The notes under the pieces are model-generated. The model was not told the DNA's origin. It did no database searches and was given only the letters and a program-made list of their open reading frames with translations. From Salinivenus lutea (GTDB taxonomy: Bacteria; Bacteroidota; Rhodothermia; Rhodothermales; Salinibacteraceae), in the NCBI GenBank assembly GCA_002894685.1, contig NCRC01000007.1, positions 62,001 through 126,000 of the forward strand: a DNA stretch of 64,000 nt, read 5' to 3'. The translations under genes and the position numbers were made by a program. How positions within the stretch are numbered: position 1 is the stretch's first letter; every line of letters starts with the position of its first letter. Positions 7,274 through 15,580 of the stretch are shown piece after piece.

Positions 7274-8338
7274 ATGCCATCCGCCGTGCCCTCTGATTCA
7301 AGCCCTGACTCTGACAACTCGTCCAGTGCCGACGACGAAGAGCCGCGGACGCTCTCCGTAGAATCCACCGACGACTCAACGCTCTCCCGACAGGCGAAAG
7401 ATGCCGAACGAGCGCGGGCGTTTGCCGAACAGGCTCGGGCCGAAAATACCAAACGCGCCTACCGCGCCGACTGGCAGCAATTTCAAGCGTGGTGCGCAGA
7501 ACGCGACCACAGATCGTTGCCGGCCTCGACCAAGACCGTGGCTCTTTTTCTGGCGTCGATCGCTGATTCGTACAAGCTGTCGAGCCTCGAACGCAAGCTG
7601 TCCGCCGTTAGTCAGGCGCACAAGGCGGCCGAACATGAGAGTCCCGCGCTGACGACGGACGAGCCGCTGCATTCGGTGTGGTCCGGAATTGTGCGCTCGA
7701 AGGGGCGCGCCAAAGACAAAGTGGCCCCGGCCCTTACGGAAGACATCCAGCTGATGGTGGACCACCTTCCCCGAACAGACGGCGAGGAAACGCTCACACT
7801 TTCGGCCTCCCGGGACCGAGCAATTCTTCTGATTGGCTTTTCCGGGGCCCTTCGGCGGAGTGAGATTGTCGCCCTCACGACCGATGACATCAGCTTTTCG
7901 GCAGATGGGGTGCGGCTCGTCGTCCGCTCCAGCAAATCCGATCAGGAGAGCCGAGGACTCACCAAAGGAATTCGCTACGGGAGCAATCCCTCGACCTGTC
8001 CGGTTCGTTCGTTGCGCTCCTGGCTCAACCGGTCGGGGATCGATGAGGGGCCGCTGTTTCGTAGCATCGATCGGCACGGGAATATTGGAGACAGCGCCCT
8101 GAGCGGACGGTCGGTGGCGCGCATTGTCAAGCGCTCCGCCAAGCGGGCGGGCATGGACCCATCCCAATACAGTGGACATTCCCTGAGGGCAGGCTTTACG
8201 ACGCAGGCCGCCCGGGCGGGAACGCCTGAGCGGGTCATCATGCGACACACCGGCCACAAGTCCGAGCGCATGGTTCGCGAATACATTCGGGAGGGACGTC
8301 TCTTCCGCGAAAACCCGACGGAAGACCTCGGCCTTTAA
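7274..8338 (+). CDS. Site-specific tyrosine recombinase, complete active site
   Basis: 354 residues from ATG 7274; a GTG at 7217 would translate through the inverted repeat and is disfavoured. The N-terminal 50 residues are Ser/Asp-rich and probably disordered. A core-binding domain follows (NTKRAYRADWQQFQAWC), then the catalytic domain with the full set: Arg194 (GALRRSE), Lys221 (SSKSDQ), His302 and Arg305 (GHSLRAGF), His328 (HTGHKS) and Tyr337 (MVREYIR). The enzyme should catalyse strand exchange through a 3'-phosphotyrosyl link. No flanking attachment duplication or cargo was seen, so it may be a resident recombinase rather than an integrated element. Its stop codon overlaps that of the convergent methyltransferase gene. 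Confidence 0.88.
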   Translation: MPSAVPSDSSPDSDNSSSADDEEPRTLSVESTDDSTLSRQAKDAERARAFAEQARAENTKRAYRADWQQFQAWCAERDHRSLPASTKTVALFLASIADSYKLSSLERKLSAVSQAHKAAEHESPALTTDEPLHSVWSGIVRSKGRAKDKVAPALTEDIQLMVDHLPRTDGEETLTLSASRDRAILLIGFSGALRRSEIVALTTDDISFSADGVRLVVRSSKSDQESRGLTKGIRYGSNPSTCPVRSLRSWLNRSGIDEGPLFRSIDRHGNIGDSALSGRSVARIVKRSAKRAGMDPSQYSGHSLRAGFTTQAARAGTPERVIMRHTGHKSERMVREYIREGRLFRENPTEDLGL

Positions 8339-9276
8339 TTTTCGCCATGTACGCGGGCGAGCACGTCGAGCTGCCCGGCGTGATAGATGAGGTGCTCGTC
8401 CTCCACACACTGTCGTCTGTCGTCGATCCAATTCGACAGGGTGGCGGACGACACCCGGGCATCCGACGCCAGTTCCTGCTCAACGAAATGCAGGATGTGA
8501 TGGAGAAAATAGGCTTCGTCTCCAGCGTATCCTATGGATTCCTGCGGATGGACGAGCCAGTCTGAGCTTCCGACGTCGAGAAGAGCGCCGATGTTGGGAA
8601 GCCCCTCCAGCAATTGCCTTCCCGTGTGCGCACCGCCCGTAGGCCCCTCGTCGGTCTGGCGGGTCATGCTCTCGTGGTAGTACGTGGTGATTTGCCGCGA
8701 CGGAAACTCAGGGCGCTCCGGAAGGAAGCGCGTCCGGCCGTCGAACGTCAGCGGAAAATACAACACTCCTCCCTCCTTCGTTTTCCGATTGATGAGCCTG
8801 AGGGTTTGTGGGACGTTTACTAGATCAATAAATGATTGTGCAATAACGGAACTTATAGAACCGTCAGCGGGCGCAGTCAGGTACTGGGTCGCGTCCATCG
8901 GATAAAAACGAAACAGAATCGACTGCCTCCCCCGCGAGCATCGAAGCTGATCGGAATCCCCCTGAACATCGAAGCCCTGGTCTTTTCCCCACTCACGAAG
9001 TTTCGTAGCGGCCTCCCCCAACAGCTGAGGCGATTGATCGATCAGGTTGTACTTTATCGACTGGGCCGGCCCCTCACGGAGGGCCTGGACCACTCGCTGC
9101 GCCGTGGGCCCCTGCCCCGCCCCCAGATCGACAATCGAAAGCGCACCGTTCGATTCCCCGGCCAACCGGTCCAGTTCTTCGATGTATCGATCCGCCACCC
9201 TGCGATTGAGGGCCCGCTCGTCGACGGTTTGCTTGGCTTTGAGGTATCGCGAAAGGGAATACGACGGTGGGATCAT
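8335..9276 (-). CDS. SAM-dependent methyltransferase, last gene of the RibA/PTPS operon
   Basis: 313 residues of class I methyltransferase type: motif I is VDLGAGQGPT (about residues 48-57), with an acidic residue after strand 2 (NLIDQSPQ) and a DLVNVPQTLRLINRKTKEGG region matching motifs IV-V. The substrate cannot be named from sequence. It begins 21 bases after the stop of the PTPS-like gene and is the last of four tightly packed minus-strand genes, so it probably modifies the product of that pathway. It ends tail-to-tail with the recombinase, the stop codons overlapping by four bases. Confidence 0.8.
   Translation of the reverse strand: MIPPSYSLSRYLKAKQTVDERALNRRVADRYIEELDRLAGESNGALSIVDLGAGQGPTAQRVVQALREGPAQSIKYNLIDQSPQLLGEAATKLREWGKDQGFDVQGDSDQLRCSRGRQSILFRFYPMDATQYLTAPADGSISSVIAQSFIDLVNVPQTLRLINRKTKEGGVLYFPLTFDGRTRFLPERPEFPSRQITTYYHESMTRQTDEGPTGGAHTGRQLLEGLPNIGALLDVGSSDWLVHPQESIGYAGDEAYFLHHILHFVEQELASDARVSSATLSNWIDDRRQCVEDEHLIYHAGQLDVLARVHGEN
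8839..8850 (+). repeat. Copy 1 of the 12-base repeat TGCAATAACGGA
   Basis: Exact TGCAATAACGGA on the plus strand, inside the methyltransferase gene (read there as Ser-Val-Ile-Ala). One of four exact copies, all in the same orientation. Confidence 0.5.
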
Positions 9277-9297
9277 CGGTCGTAGCGCGCTGGAGGA

Positions 9298-9681
9298 TTA
9301 GGAAAGGTCATCAAGTCTGCAGGCGGCCCAGGCGTGGTCGTCCTCCCAAATCCGCACCGAGAGCCCCTCGAGGGGCTCCGTGTTCAGCCCCTCCCGGACC
9401 TGTCCCGCGACAATCCGGGCGAAGTGCTCCACACTCGGATTCAGCCCTGCGAACGCATCGCACTCGTTCAGCGTCGCGTCGCGGTATTGGTCCTCGAGGG
9501 CATCCATAACCGACTCCACCTCGGTGATGTCCACCAGATACCCGTTTTCATTTAGCGACGGACCCTCCAACCGGACCTCGAGCTCGAAATGATGGGAGTG
9601 AAGATCATTTTCGGGGCCGCAGTCCGGGACCGTAAGGAAGTGCTGGGCGATGAAATCGCGGCGGACCATCAACTCGTACAT
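9298..9681 (-). CDS. 6-pyruvoyl-tetrahydropterin synthase / QueD-family enzyme
   Basis: 127 residues, normal for the PTPS fold. Zinc ligands appear to be His14 (FIAQHF), His28 and His30 (LHSHHF), with a candidate catalytic Cys21 (PDCGPEND). A conserved-type Glu occurs in NPSVEHFA and another in SVRIWEDDH. Family members act on dihydroneopterin triphosphate (folate, biopterin or queuosine pathways). The Cys-to-His spacing (C-x6-H-S-H-H) and the HSH in place of HGH are unusual for QueD, and no other queuosine gene is nearby, so a different pterin-like substrate is suspected. It lies 15 bases after the dehydrogenase and 21 before the methyltransferase. Confidence 0.85.
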   Translation of the reverse strand: MYELMVRRDFIAQHFLTVPDCGPENDLHSHHFELEVRLEGPSLNENGYLVDITEVESVMDALEDQYRDATLNECDAFAGLNPSVEHFARIVAGQVREGLNTEPLEGLSVRIWEDDHAWAACRLDDLS

Positions 9682-9696
9682 AGGCGGAAAGAAAAA

Positions 9697-10752
9697 TTAG
9701 CGGTAGCGCAGGATGGGTTGCAGAAGGGCGGGATCGCCGACATTCAATTCCTGATACGCCTGGGGCGCGTCCGACACCGGATAGGAGTGGGTCACGAGTT
9801 GCTCGAAGTCATTTGACTCCAGGAGGGCGAGGACGACCTGCATGCGACGCGATTTGGACCACCGCCCCCGGTACTCCGGCGCAATCGTGCTAACCTGGCT
9901 GCTTCGAAGGTCCATTCGCGACCGATGAAACCGCCCCCCGAGCGCCAGCTCGCTCTTCTTGGTGCCGTACCACGACCCAACGACGATGCGCCCAGCGAAC
10001 CCCGTACAGCCAACAGCCATGTTGAGCACATCTGGATCTCCACTCACTTCGTACGTGAGGTCCGCCCCTTCAAAGTGCTCAGTGGCCTCCACGGCATCTT
10101 CGGAGGATACGCCCAGCGCCTCGTGGAGGGCCTCCTCCTCATCGGGACGGAACGTATGATGCGCCCCCAGTTCGCGCGCCCAGTTGCGTCGGACCTCGGC
10201 CGGCTCGACCGAGAGGAGGGTCTCAATTGGATGCCGCGCCAGGAGTGCCGTGGTCAACAGCCCCACCACCCCTTGCCCAAAGATCACAACCGACTCCCCG
10301 ACCATCGGCCGGCCATCCATCACAAAGTTCACGGCCGTCTCCACGGCGGGCACCAATGCCGCTTCTTCGTCGGAAATATCATCCGGGAGAGGCACCAGGT
10401 CGTCCGGCGAACAGGTAAACGCCGAGGTATGCGGCTGAAAGGCAAAGACCCGCGTCCCCCTCCAGTCGCCCGCCACCTCGTCCCCGATCATATCCACCGT
10501 CCCCACACACGCATACCCGTACGTGAGAGGAAAGTCCAGGGACGCGCCGTCCATAGACGAAAAGGTCGCATCCGCCGGGAGCTCCGACGGGGCCTTCCCC
10601 TGGTAGATCAGTCGCTCCGTTCCCGGGCTGATGCCCGACAGGATTGTTTGCACTCGAACCTCCTCAGGGGACGGCTCGGGGACCGGCCCCTTCCGGACCT
10701 TCACACGACCGGGGGCCTCAAACGAAATCGTTCGACGAACGGACGAAGCCAT
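9697..10752 (-). CDS. Medium-chain (zinc-type) alcohol dehydrogenase family oxidoreductase
   Basis: 351 residues of the MDR superfamily. The N-terminal GroES-like part includes ILSGISPGTERLIYQG and FPLTYGYACVGTV; the Rossmann part includes VVIFGQGVVGLLTTALLA, a GxGxxG-type cofactor motif. The classical catalytic Cys and structural four-Cys zinc lobe are not evident, so it may be a zinc-independent reductase. It sits between the RibA-RibD_C fusion (18-base gap) and the PTPS-like gene (15-base gap), suggesting that it reduces or oxidises an intermediate of the same pathway. Confidence 0.82.
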   Translation of the reverse strand: MASSVRRTISFEAPGRVKVRKGPVPEPSPEEVRVQTILSGISPGTERLIYQGKAPSELPADATFSSMDGASLDFPLTYGYACVGTVDMIGDEVAGDWRGTRVFAFQPHTSAFTCSPDDLVPLPDDISDEEAALVPAVETAVNFVMDGRPMVGESVVIFGQGVVGLLTTALLARHPIETLLSVEPAEVRRNWARELGAHHTFRPDEEEALHEALGVSSEDAVEATEHFEGADLTYEVSGDPDVLNMAVGCTGFAGRIVVGSWYGTKKSELALGGRFHRSRMDLRSSQVSTIAPEYRGRWSKSRRMQVVLALLESNDFEQLVTHSYPVSDAPQAYQELNVGDPALLQPILRYR

Positions 10753-10770
10753 TATTGTTGAGGATGAGAC

Positions 10771-12168
10771 TCAGCGGACGGAAGCCCAGGAGGGGGTTCC
10801 TTCAACGACAAGGTCTTCGCCCAGGGAATGGTAGCGCACATGTTCGAGATGCGTCCCCTCCTCCATTGGTTGGTCGAGAGCGGCGACGCCGCCCACAAAC
10901 TCCGGGGCGATCGTCACAATCACCTTGTTTGCGATGCGCTCGCGGAAAAAGCTCGTCAGTACCGTGCAGCCGCCCTCCACCATCACACTCTGCAGGCCGA
11001 GCGACGAAAGCCGCCGAAGGACGGCCGGCAGCGGGAGAAGACGATCAGTCGCTGCCTCATCCGACGCATGCTCCTCGGCGTCGTCCCGGAAAGGAATCAC
11101 CTCAATGGTCGCCCCGGCCGCCTCCAGCGCGCGTTTCCGGTCGGGCGGCGGGTCGGGCGCAGTGCACACGATGGGGCCAGGGCCGTCCCCGGTCAGCAGG
11201 CGGGCGGACGTCGGCAACCGGAGCGACGAGTCGAGCACAATCGGGCGGGGGTGGGCCCCTTCGCTCCGACGGACGGTCAGGCGAGGATCGTCGGAAAGCA
11301 CAGTACCAATGCCCACGAGAATTCCATCGTGCGCTGCTCGGAGCTGATGGGTCATCTCGAGCGAGCGGTCCCCGCTTAGTACCATCGGCGCGCCCTCGGC
11401 CTTGGCAATCGACCCATCCAGGCTTTGCGCATAGGTGAGCGTCACAAAAGGCACCTCATGCTCACGCGAAAATTGGCGGGCCTCCGACTGGAGGTCGGCG
11501 AAATCAATTGTGCCGGTGGTTTCAGATTCCGCATGGACCGTTTTCCCGGCGGCTGCCCCGTTCGTCGGTCCCAGGTCGAGCATGTGGCGCATCCGGTTGA
11601 CTTTCGTCCGGAGATACTCGGCGTTGTGCTGGTTCACATGCGGCCCAAGCGGGACCCGCTCCTGAACCGAGACCCCGTGCTGCTCCAGACTCTCGATTTT
11701 CTCCGGATTGTTGGTTAAAAGCCGGACGGAGGAAATCCCAAGATCCTTCAGAATGAGGGCCCCGATGGAGTAGTCGCGCTCGTCGGCCTCGTGGCCAAGC
11801 ATTCGATTGGCTTCAACAGTGTCATACCCTTCGTCTTGAAGATCGTAGGCCCGAAGCTTATCAAGTAGCCCAATGCCGCGCCCCTCTTGGCGGAGATACA
11901 AGAGCACCCCTCGCCCCTCCTCCGCGATTTTCCGGAGGGCCGCATCGAGTTGTGCCCCACAGTCGCAGCGGAGCGACCCCAGAACATCGCCCGTGAAGCA
12001 CTCGGAATGGATGCGGACCAGGACGTTGTCGATGTCCTGGACATCGCCGTAGAGCAGAGCGAGATGATCCTTCTCGTCAACACTATTCTGGTACAGCGAC
12101 AGAGTAAACTCCCCGTCTTGAGTGGGGATGCGAGTGTCAGTCAGTCGCTGGACGGAGCGAGAAGTCAT
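10771..12168 (-). CDS. GTP cyclohydrolase II fused to a RibD-type reductase domain
   Basis: 465 residues from ATG 12168; an upstream in-frame start at 12342 adds 58 residues with no family resemblance. Residues 1-200 are GTP cyclohydrolase II, with the zinc site HSECFTGDVLGSLRCDC (Cys57, Cys68, Cys70) and the LRQEGRGIGLL loop. Residues about 238-465 are a RibD C-terminal reductase domain (VTLTYAQSLDGSIA, SDDPRLTVR, VMVEGG). No deaminase domain and no RibB domain are present. The expected chemistry is GTP ring opening and reduction of the ribosyl to a ribityl chain without deamination. No FMN riboswitch signature was found upstream. It is first in a four-gene operon that is not a standard riboflavin operon. 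Confidence 0.9.
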   Translation of the reverse strand: MTSRSVQRLTDTRIPTQDGEFTLSLYQNSVDEKDHLALLYGDVQDIDNVLVRIHSECFTGDVLGSLRCDCGAQLDAALRKIAEEGRGVLLYLRQEGRGIGLLDKLRAYDLQDEGYDTVEANRMLGHEADERDYSIGALILKDLGISSVRLLTNNPEKIESLEQHGVSVQERVPLGPHVNQHNAEYLRTKVNRMRHMLDLGPTNGAAAGKTVHAESETTGTIDFADLQSEARQFSREHEVPFVTLTYAQSLDGSIAKAEGAPMVLSGDRSLEMTHQLRAAHDGILVGIGTVLSDDPRLTVRRSEGAHPRPIVLDSSLRLPTSARLLTGDGPGPIVCTAPDPPPDRKRALEAAGATIEVIPFRDDAEEHASDEAATDRLLPLPAVLRRLSSLGLQSVMVEGGCTVLTSFFRERIANKVIVTIAPEFVGGVAALDQPMEEGTHLEHVRYHSLGEDLVVEGTPSWASVR

Positions 12169-12554
12169 ACGGCAGGGGAGCACCTGCGGTGAGAGTGACA
12201 GAAATGGCGATCGGGCACGCCCGCCCGGCAGGAGTGATTTTGCTAAAGACAGCACGAGCACTATGTCCCCTCCCGCCCCGGTGTTTCCCGTGCCGTCGAG
12301 TTCCTTCGGTCCGTTACAACCCCGATTAATTATCCCATCCAAGCGGGCGAAGCATTCACTCGGGCCTCTGCCCCCGATGCGTAGAGAACCAGTCGACCGG
12401 TCTCCGGTATGGGAAATTAACGACCACCTTTCCTAGGTAGCGAACTCTAACTGTTCCTATCCGCGTTCGGTCCCCCACCCTCCCTGCGGGGTCTCCGGCG
12501 TTGAACGACCAACGCTCTCCTCGTCATCCCCTATTGCCGAATTCCCTCTCCTGC
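12169..12554. other. Divergent intergenic region, 386 bases
   Basis: This gap separates the divergent RibA-RibD_C operon and the ThiD-like gene. The only compositional feature is a short AT-rich patch (GATTAATTATC, 12324-12334), possibly promoter DNA. I looked for FMN riboswitch consensus segments on the minus strand and TPP riboswitch segments on the plus strand and saw neither. No convincing small gene or tRNA is present. Confidence 0.6.
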
Positions 12555-13397
12555 ATGAACTTCCGTCCCATCGCCATTAATGCGCTTTACCCCGGCATCG
12601 GGCGCGGCCTACGTGCCGATCTACTCAGCGCGCAGGCACTTGGAGGAACTGCCTACTCAGTGTGTACGGCCCACGTGGTCGCCGGGCAGGGCACCGTCAC
12701 CGACGTCTTAAACGTGCCGACAGATACGGTGTCCGCCCAATTTGAGCACCTCGCCGCCACCGAAGCCCCAACGGCCGCAAAAGTCGGAATCATCGGCGAC
12801 GCCCCCACGGTCGAAGTGACATTCGATCACCTCGAAGACTTTGAGGGGCCCGTCGTTCTCGACCTGACGCTCAGCGGCCCCAGTGGCGAAGACGTACTGG
12901 GACAAGATGGCCTGGCGGCCCTGCTCGACCACCTCGACCGGCCCGACCTCGTCACCCTCCGGCTGAAGGACGCGACCCTCGTCTCGGGCATGGAAATCCC
13001 CAGCCTCGACGATGCACAGGTCGCCGCACAGCGCGTCGCCCAACAAGGCGCGGAACGCGTCCTGCTCCGCTGCGGCCGCCTCCCAACGCACCACTTTGAG
13101 ACCGACTCCTCCCCTCCCAAGTACGCCGTCGATCTCTACTACGATGGCGAAGATTTCGCCCTGTACGAGGCGCCGTTTCTTTCTGACCTTGACGCATTCC
13201 ACGGAGCGTCGAGCGGCCTTGTCTTGTCCCTCCTCCACGCCCTCCAATCGGGAACCGCGATGGAAGATGCGCTTCAACAATCCAAGGGACGCGTGAGCGA
13301 AGCCCTTCACGCCGCTCAGCAAGCCGATGACCCGGCCGGTCCCGCCTTCTTTGACACCCTCCGCACCAAACCCACAGTTGAGGAAACCGACCTCTAG
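12555..13397 (+). CDS. ThiD-like (HMP kinase family) protein with degenerate active site
   Basis: 280 residues from ATG 12555. Overall it tracks ThiD: a start region aligning to the AGxDxSGGAGIQADLK loop but reading ALYPGIGRGLRADLLSAQALGG, then TAHVVAGQGTVTDV, a KVGIIGD segment equivalent to KIGML, and a C-terminal helix region DAFHGASSGLVLSLLHAL. The GxGC motif that supplies the catalytic cysteine and anion hole is not conserved, and the KGGH nucleotide motif reads LRCGRL. It may be a non-catalytic or re-purposed ribokinase-fold protein rather than a thiamine enzyme. A LacI-family regulator follows after 53 bases. Confidence 0.65.
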   Translation: MNFRPIAINALYPGIGRGLRADLLSAQALGGTAYSVCTAHVVAGQGTVTDVLNVPTDTVSAQFEHLAATEAPTAAKVGIIGDAPTVEVTFDHLEDFEGPVVLDLTLSGPSGEDVLGQDGLAALLDHLDRPDLVTLRLKDATLVSGMEIPSLDDAQVAAQRVAQQGAERVLLRCGRLPTHHFETDSSPPKYAVDLYYDGEDFALYEAPFLSDLDAFHGASSGLVLSLLHALQSGTAMEDALQQSKGRVSEALHAAQQADDPAGPAFFDTLRTKPTVEETDL

Positions 13398-13450
13398 CCC
13401 TCACGCACCGGGTACCGCCCCTCCTTCTTCCCCCCGACGATATCCGCATT

Positions 13451-14494
13451 ATGCCAAACGACGAGTCCGAACAGGAAAAGACAACCATCTACGACGTGGC
13501 CGAGCACGCCGGCGTCGCCATTTCAACCGTGTCGCGCGTGCTCAACAACTCACAGGACGTCTCCGAGGAAACGCGGGAAATCGTCCTTGATGCCATCCGG
13601 GACCTGCAATTTCGTCCCAATCGCACGGCAAAAAGCCTGGCCCAGCGGTCCACGCGAACCATCGCCGTCGCCGTCCCGACCTTCACAACGCCCTTCCACA
13701 ACGAGCTCCTGAAGGGCGTTCGGGACCGGCTGGACAATGAGGATGTCGACCTCCTCCTGTGCGACCTGGACTGGGAGGCTCCCAAGGCCACCATGCAGAA
13801 CTTCCTCGAACGCGGCGCCATGGATGGACTGATCCTCGCCGGGGTGCCTGTGGAGGCCGACGCCGAAGAATACCTGCGCACACTGGGCGCGCCGGTCGTT
13901 CTTATTGGCGCGCAGTGGGATTCGATGGATTGCCTGTACTGGAACGACGAACCCGGTGCGAAGATGGCGGTCAACCACCTGCTCGATCAGGGGCACAAAC
14001 GGATCGGCATGATCACCACCCCCCACGCCAACCCCCTCCGCAACGCCCGGATCATCGGGTATAAACAGGCCCTGGAAGCCGCCGGGGTGCCCTACGACCA
14101 ATCCCTCGTCGTACACGGCGAAACGCGGAAACACGACGGCTTCAGCGAGGAGTCCGGGTACGAAGCCATGCAACAGCTGCTGGCCCTCGACACGCCCGTG
14201 ACCGCGGTCTTCGCCAGTAGCGACGTCCAGGCCATTGGCGCCTGGCAGGCCATTCGAGAAGAGGGCCTCCGCGTTCCCGACGACTATGCCCTCATCGGCT
14301 ACGACGATATCAAAGTGAGCCGGTTTATCGGCCTCTCCAGCATTGCCCAAAACATGCACTACGTCGGAAACAAGTCGACGGACGTCCTACTCAGCCGCCT
14401 CAACCGGACGGGCACCGAGGAGCCCCTTTCCGAACTCGTCGAGCTAGAGCTGAAGGTCCGCAAAACCAGCACCACGCCTCGCTCGGCCGACTAA
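13451..14494 (+). CDS. LacI-family transcriptional regulator
   Basis: 347 residues. The N-terminal helix-turn-helix is typical (TIYDVAEHAGVAISTVSRVLNN), followed by the hinge helix region (NRTAKSLAQRSTRTIAV) and a periplasmic-binding-protein-like effector domain (MDGLILAG, RIGMITTP, TAVFASSDVQAIGAWQ, ALIGYDDIKVSRFIG). It should repress or activate sugar-related genes depending on a ligand I cannot predict. It lies between the ThiD-like gene and purC on the same strand. No clear LacI-type palindrome was found next to it, so its targets may be elsewhere. Confidence 0.93.
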   Translation: MPNDESEQEKTTIYDVAEHAGVAISTVSRVLNNSQDVSEETREIVLDAIRDLQFRPNRTAKSLAQRSTRTIAVAVPTFTTPFHNELLKGVRDRLDNEDVDLLLCDLDWEAPKATMQNFLERGAMDGLILAGVPVEADAEEYLRTLGAPVVLIGAQWDSMDCLYWNDEPGAKMAVNHLLDQGHKRIGMITTPHANPLRNARIIGYKQALEAAGVPYDQSLVVHGETRKHDGFSEESGYEAMQQLLALDTPVTAVFASSDVQAIGAWQAIREEGLRVPDDYALIGYDDIKVSRFIGLSSIAQNMHYVGNKSTDVLLSRLNRTGTEEPLSELVELELKVRKTSTTPRSAD

Positions 14495-14602
14495 CCGGCC
14501 CCGGTGTCAAAACGGAGTGGTTTGTGGCCCTCCGGTGTGGGATTCTCCCTTCTTCCCAGTAGGTTGAGGGCACGTTTGCCTCCCGCCTCAACGCCTCCCG
14601 AC

Positions 14603-15559
14603 ATGACCGACGACGTGCTCCACGAACAGCTGGCCCATCCCCTTCAGAGTACCCATCTCTCCTCCTTCGGGGAGCGGTATCAAGGCAAGGTCCGCGACAC
14701 CTACCGGCAAGGGGACCGTCTCATTCTGGTCACGACGGACCGGATCTCGGCCTTCGACCACGTGCTCCCCCAGACCATCCCCTTCAAGGGGCAGGTTCTC
14801 AACCAGACAGCGGCCTACTTCTTTGAGGCGACCGAGGACGTCGTCCCCAACCACGTGATAGAGGTGCCCGACCCGAACGTCACCATCGCGCAGGCCTGTT
14901 CACCGGTGCCCATCGAATTCGTTGTTCGGGGCTACCTGGCCGGTCACGCCTGGCGGGCGTACGATCAGGGGACCCGGTCCCTCTGCGGGCAGGAGCTCCC
15001 GGACGGACTCACAGAGAGTGCCCCGCTTCCGTCTCCCATCCTCACGCCCACCACAAAAGCCGAATCCGGCCACGACCAGGACGTGACGCGTGAAGAGGCG
15101 ATCGCAGGCTCCGACCTGACCCCGTCCGAGTACGACCAGCTGGCCGAATGGGCCCTGTCCCTCTACGCCCGCGGCCACGAAATGGCGGCCGAACAAGGGC
15201 TCATCCTGGTCGACACGAAGTATGAATTCGGGCGAACCCCCGACGGGGACTTCGTTGTGATCGACGAGGTGCACACGCCGGACTCCTCCCGGTATTACTA
15301 CCGGGACGGGTACGAGGAACGACTGGAGGCCGGAGAGCCCCAGGAGCAGCTCTCGAAGGAGTTCGTGCGGGAGTGGCTCATGGAAAACGGATTTCAGGGG
15401 GGCGAGGACGAGCAGATTCCCGACATGCCCGATGAGTTCCGCCTCACGGTCGCCAAGCGCTACATTGAGCTCTACGAGCGGGTGACGGGACAGACCTTCG
15501 TCCCGGACACCCACCCCGACCCGGAAGAACGAATTCGTGAGGCCCTCACCGACGCGTGA
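14603..15559 (+). CDS. purC: Phosphoribosylaminoimidazole-succinocarboxamide synthase
   Basis: 318 residues from ATG 14603 (upstream in-frame start codons add no homologous sequence). Signatures include GKVRDTY, LILVTTDRISAFD, VRGYLAGHAW, ILTPTTKAE, LVDTKYEFG and VIDEVHTPDSSRYY. The enzyme joins aspartate to CAIR using ATP, step 8 of IMP synthesis in many bacteria. The length matches the longer ~300-residue form found in eukaryotes and some bacteria rather than the ~240-residue E. coli type. No other pur gene is adjacent, so it is not part of a pur operon in this window. Confidence 0.96.
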   Translation: MTDDVLHEQLAHPLQSTHLSSFGERYQGKVRDTYRQGDRLILVTTDRISAFDHVLPQTIPFKGQVLNQTAAYFFEATEDVVPNHVIEVPDPNVTIAQACSPVPIEFVVRGYLAGHAWRAYDQGTRSLCGQELPDGLTESAPLPSPILTPTTKAESGHDQDVTREEAIAGSDLTPSEYDQLAEWALSLYARGHEMAAEQGLILVDTKYEFGRTPDGDFVVIDEVHTPDSSRYYYRDGYEERLEAGEPQEQLSKEFVREWLMENGFQGGEDEQIPDMPDEFRLTVAKRYIELYERVTGQTFVPDTHPDPEERIREALTDA

Positions 15560-15580
15560 TGCACACGCGGCCGGGGCCCA

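Noticed and set aside
6188-8338. Integrated mobile element marked by the recombinases
   Set aside because: No direct repeats, tRNA attachment site, cargo or composition change were seen around the two genes.
12169-12554. FMN or TPP riboswitch upstream of the RibA fusion or ThiD-like genes
   Set aside because: The conserved segments of neither riboswitch class could be found on the appropriate strand.
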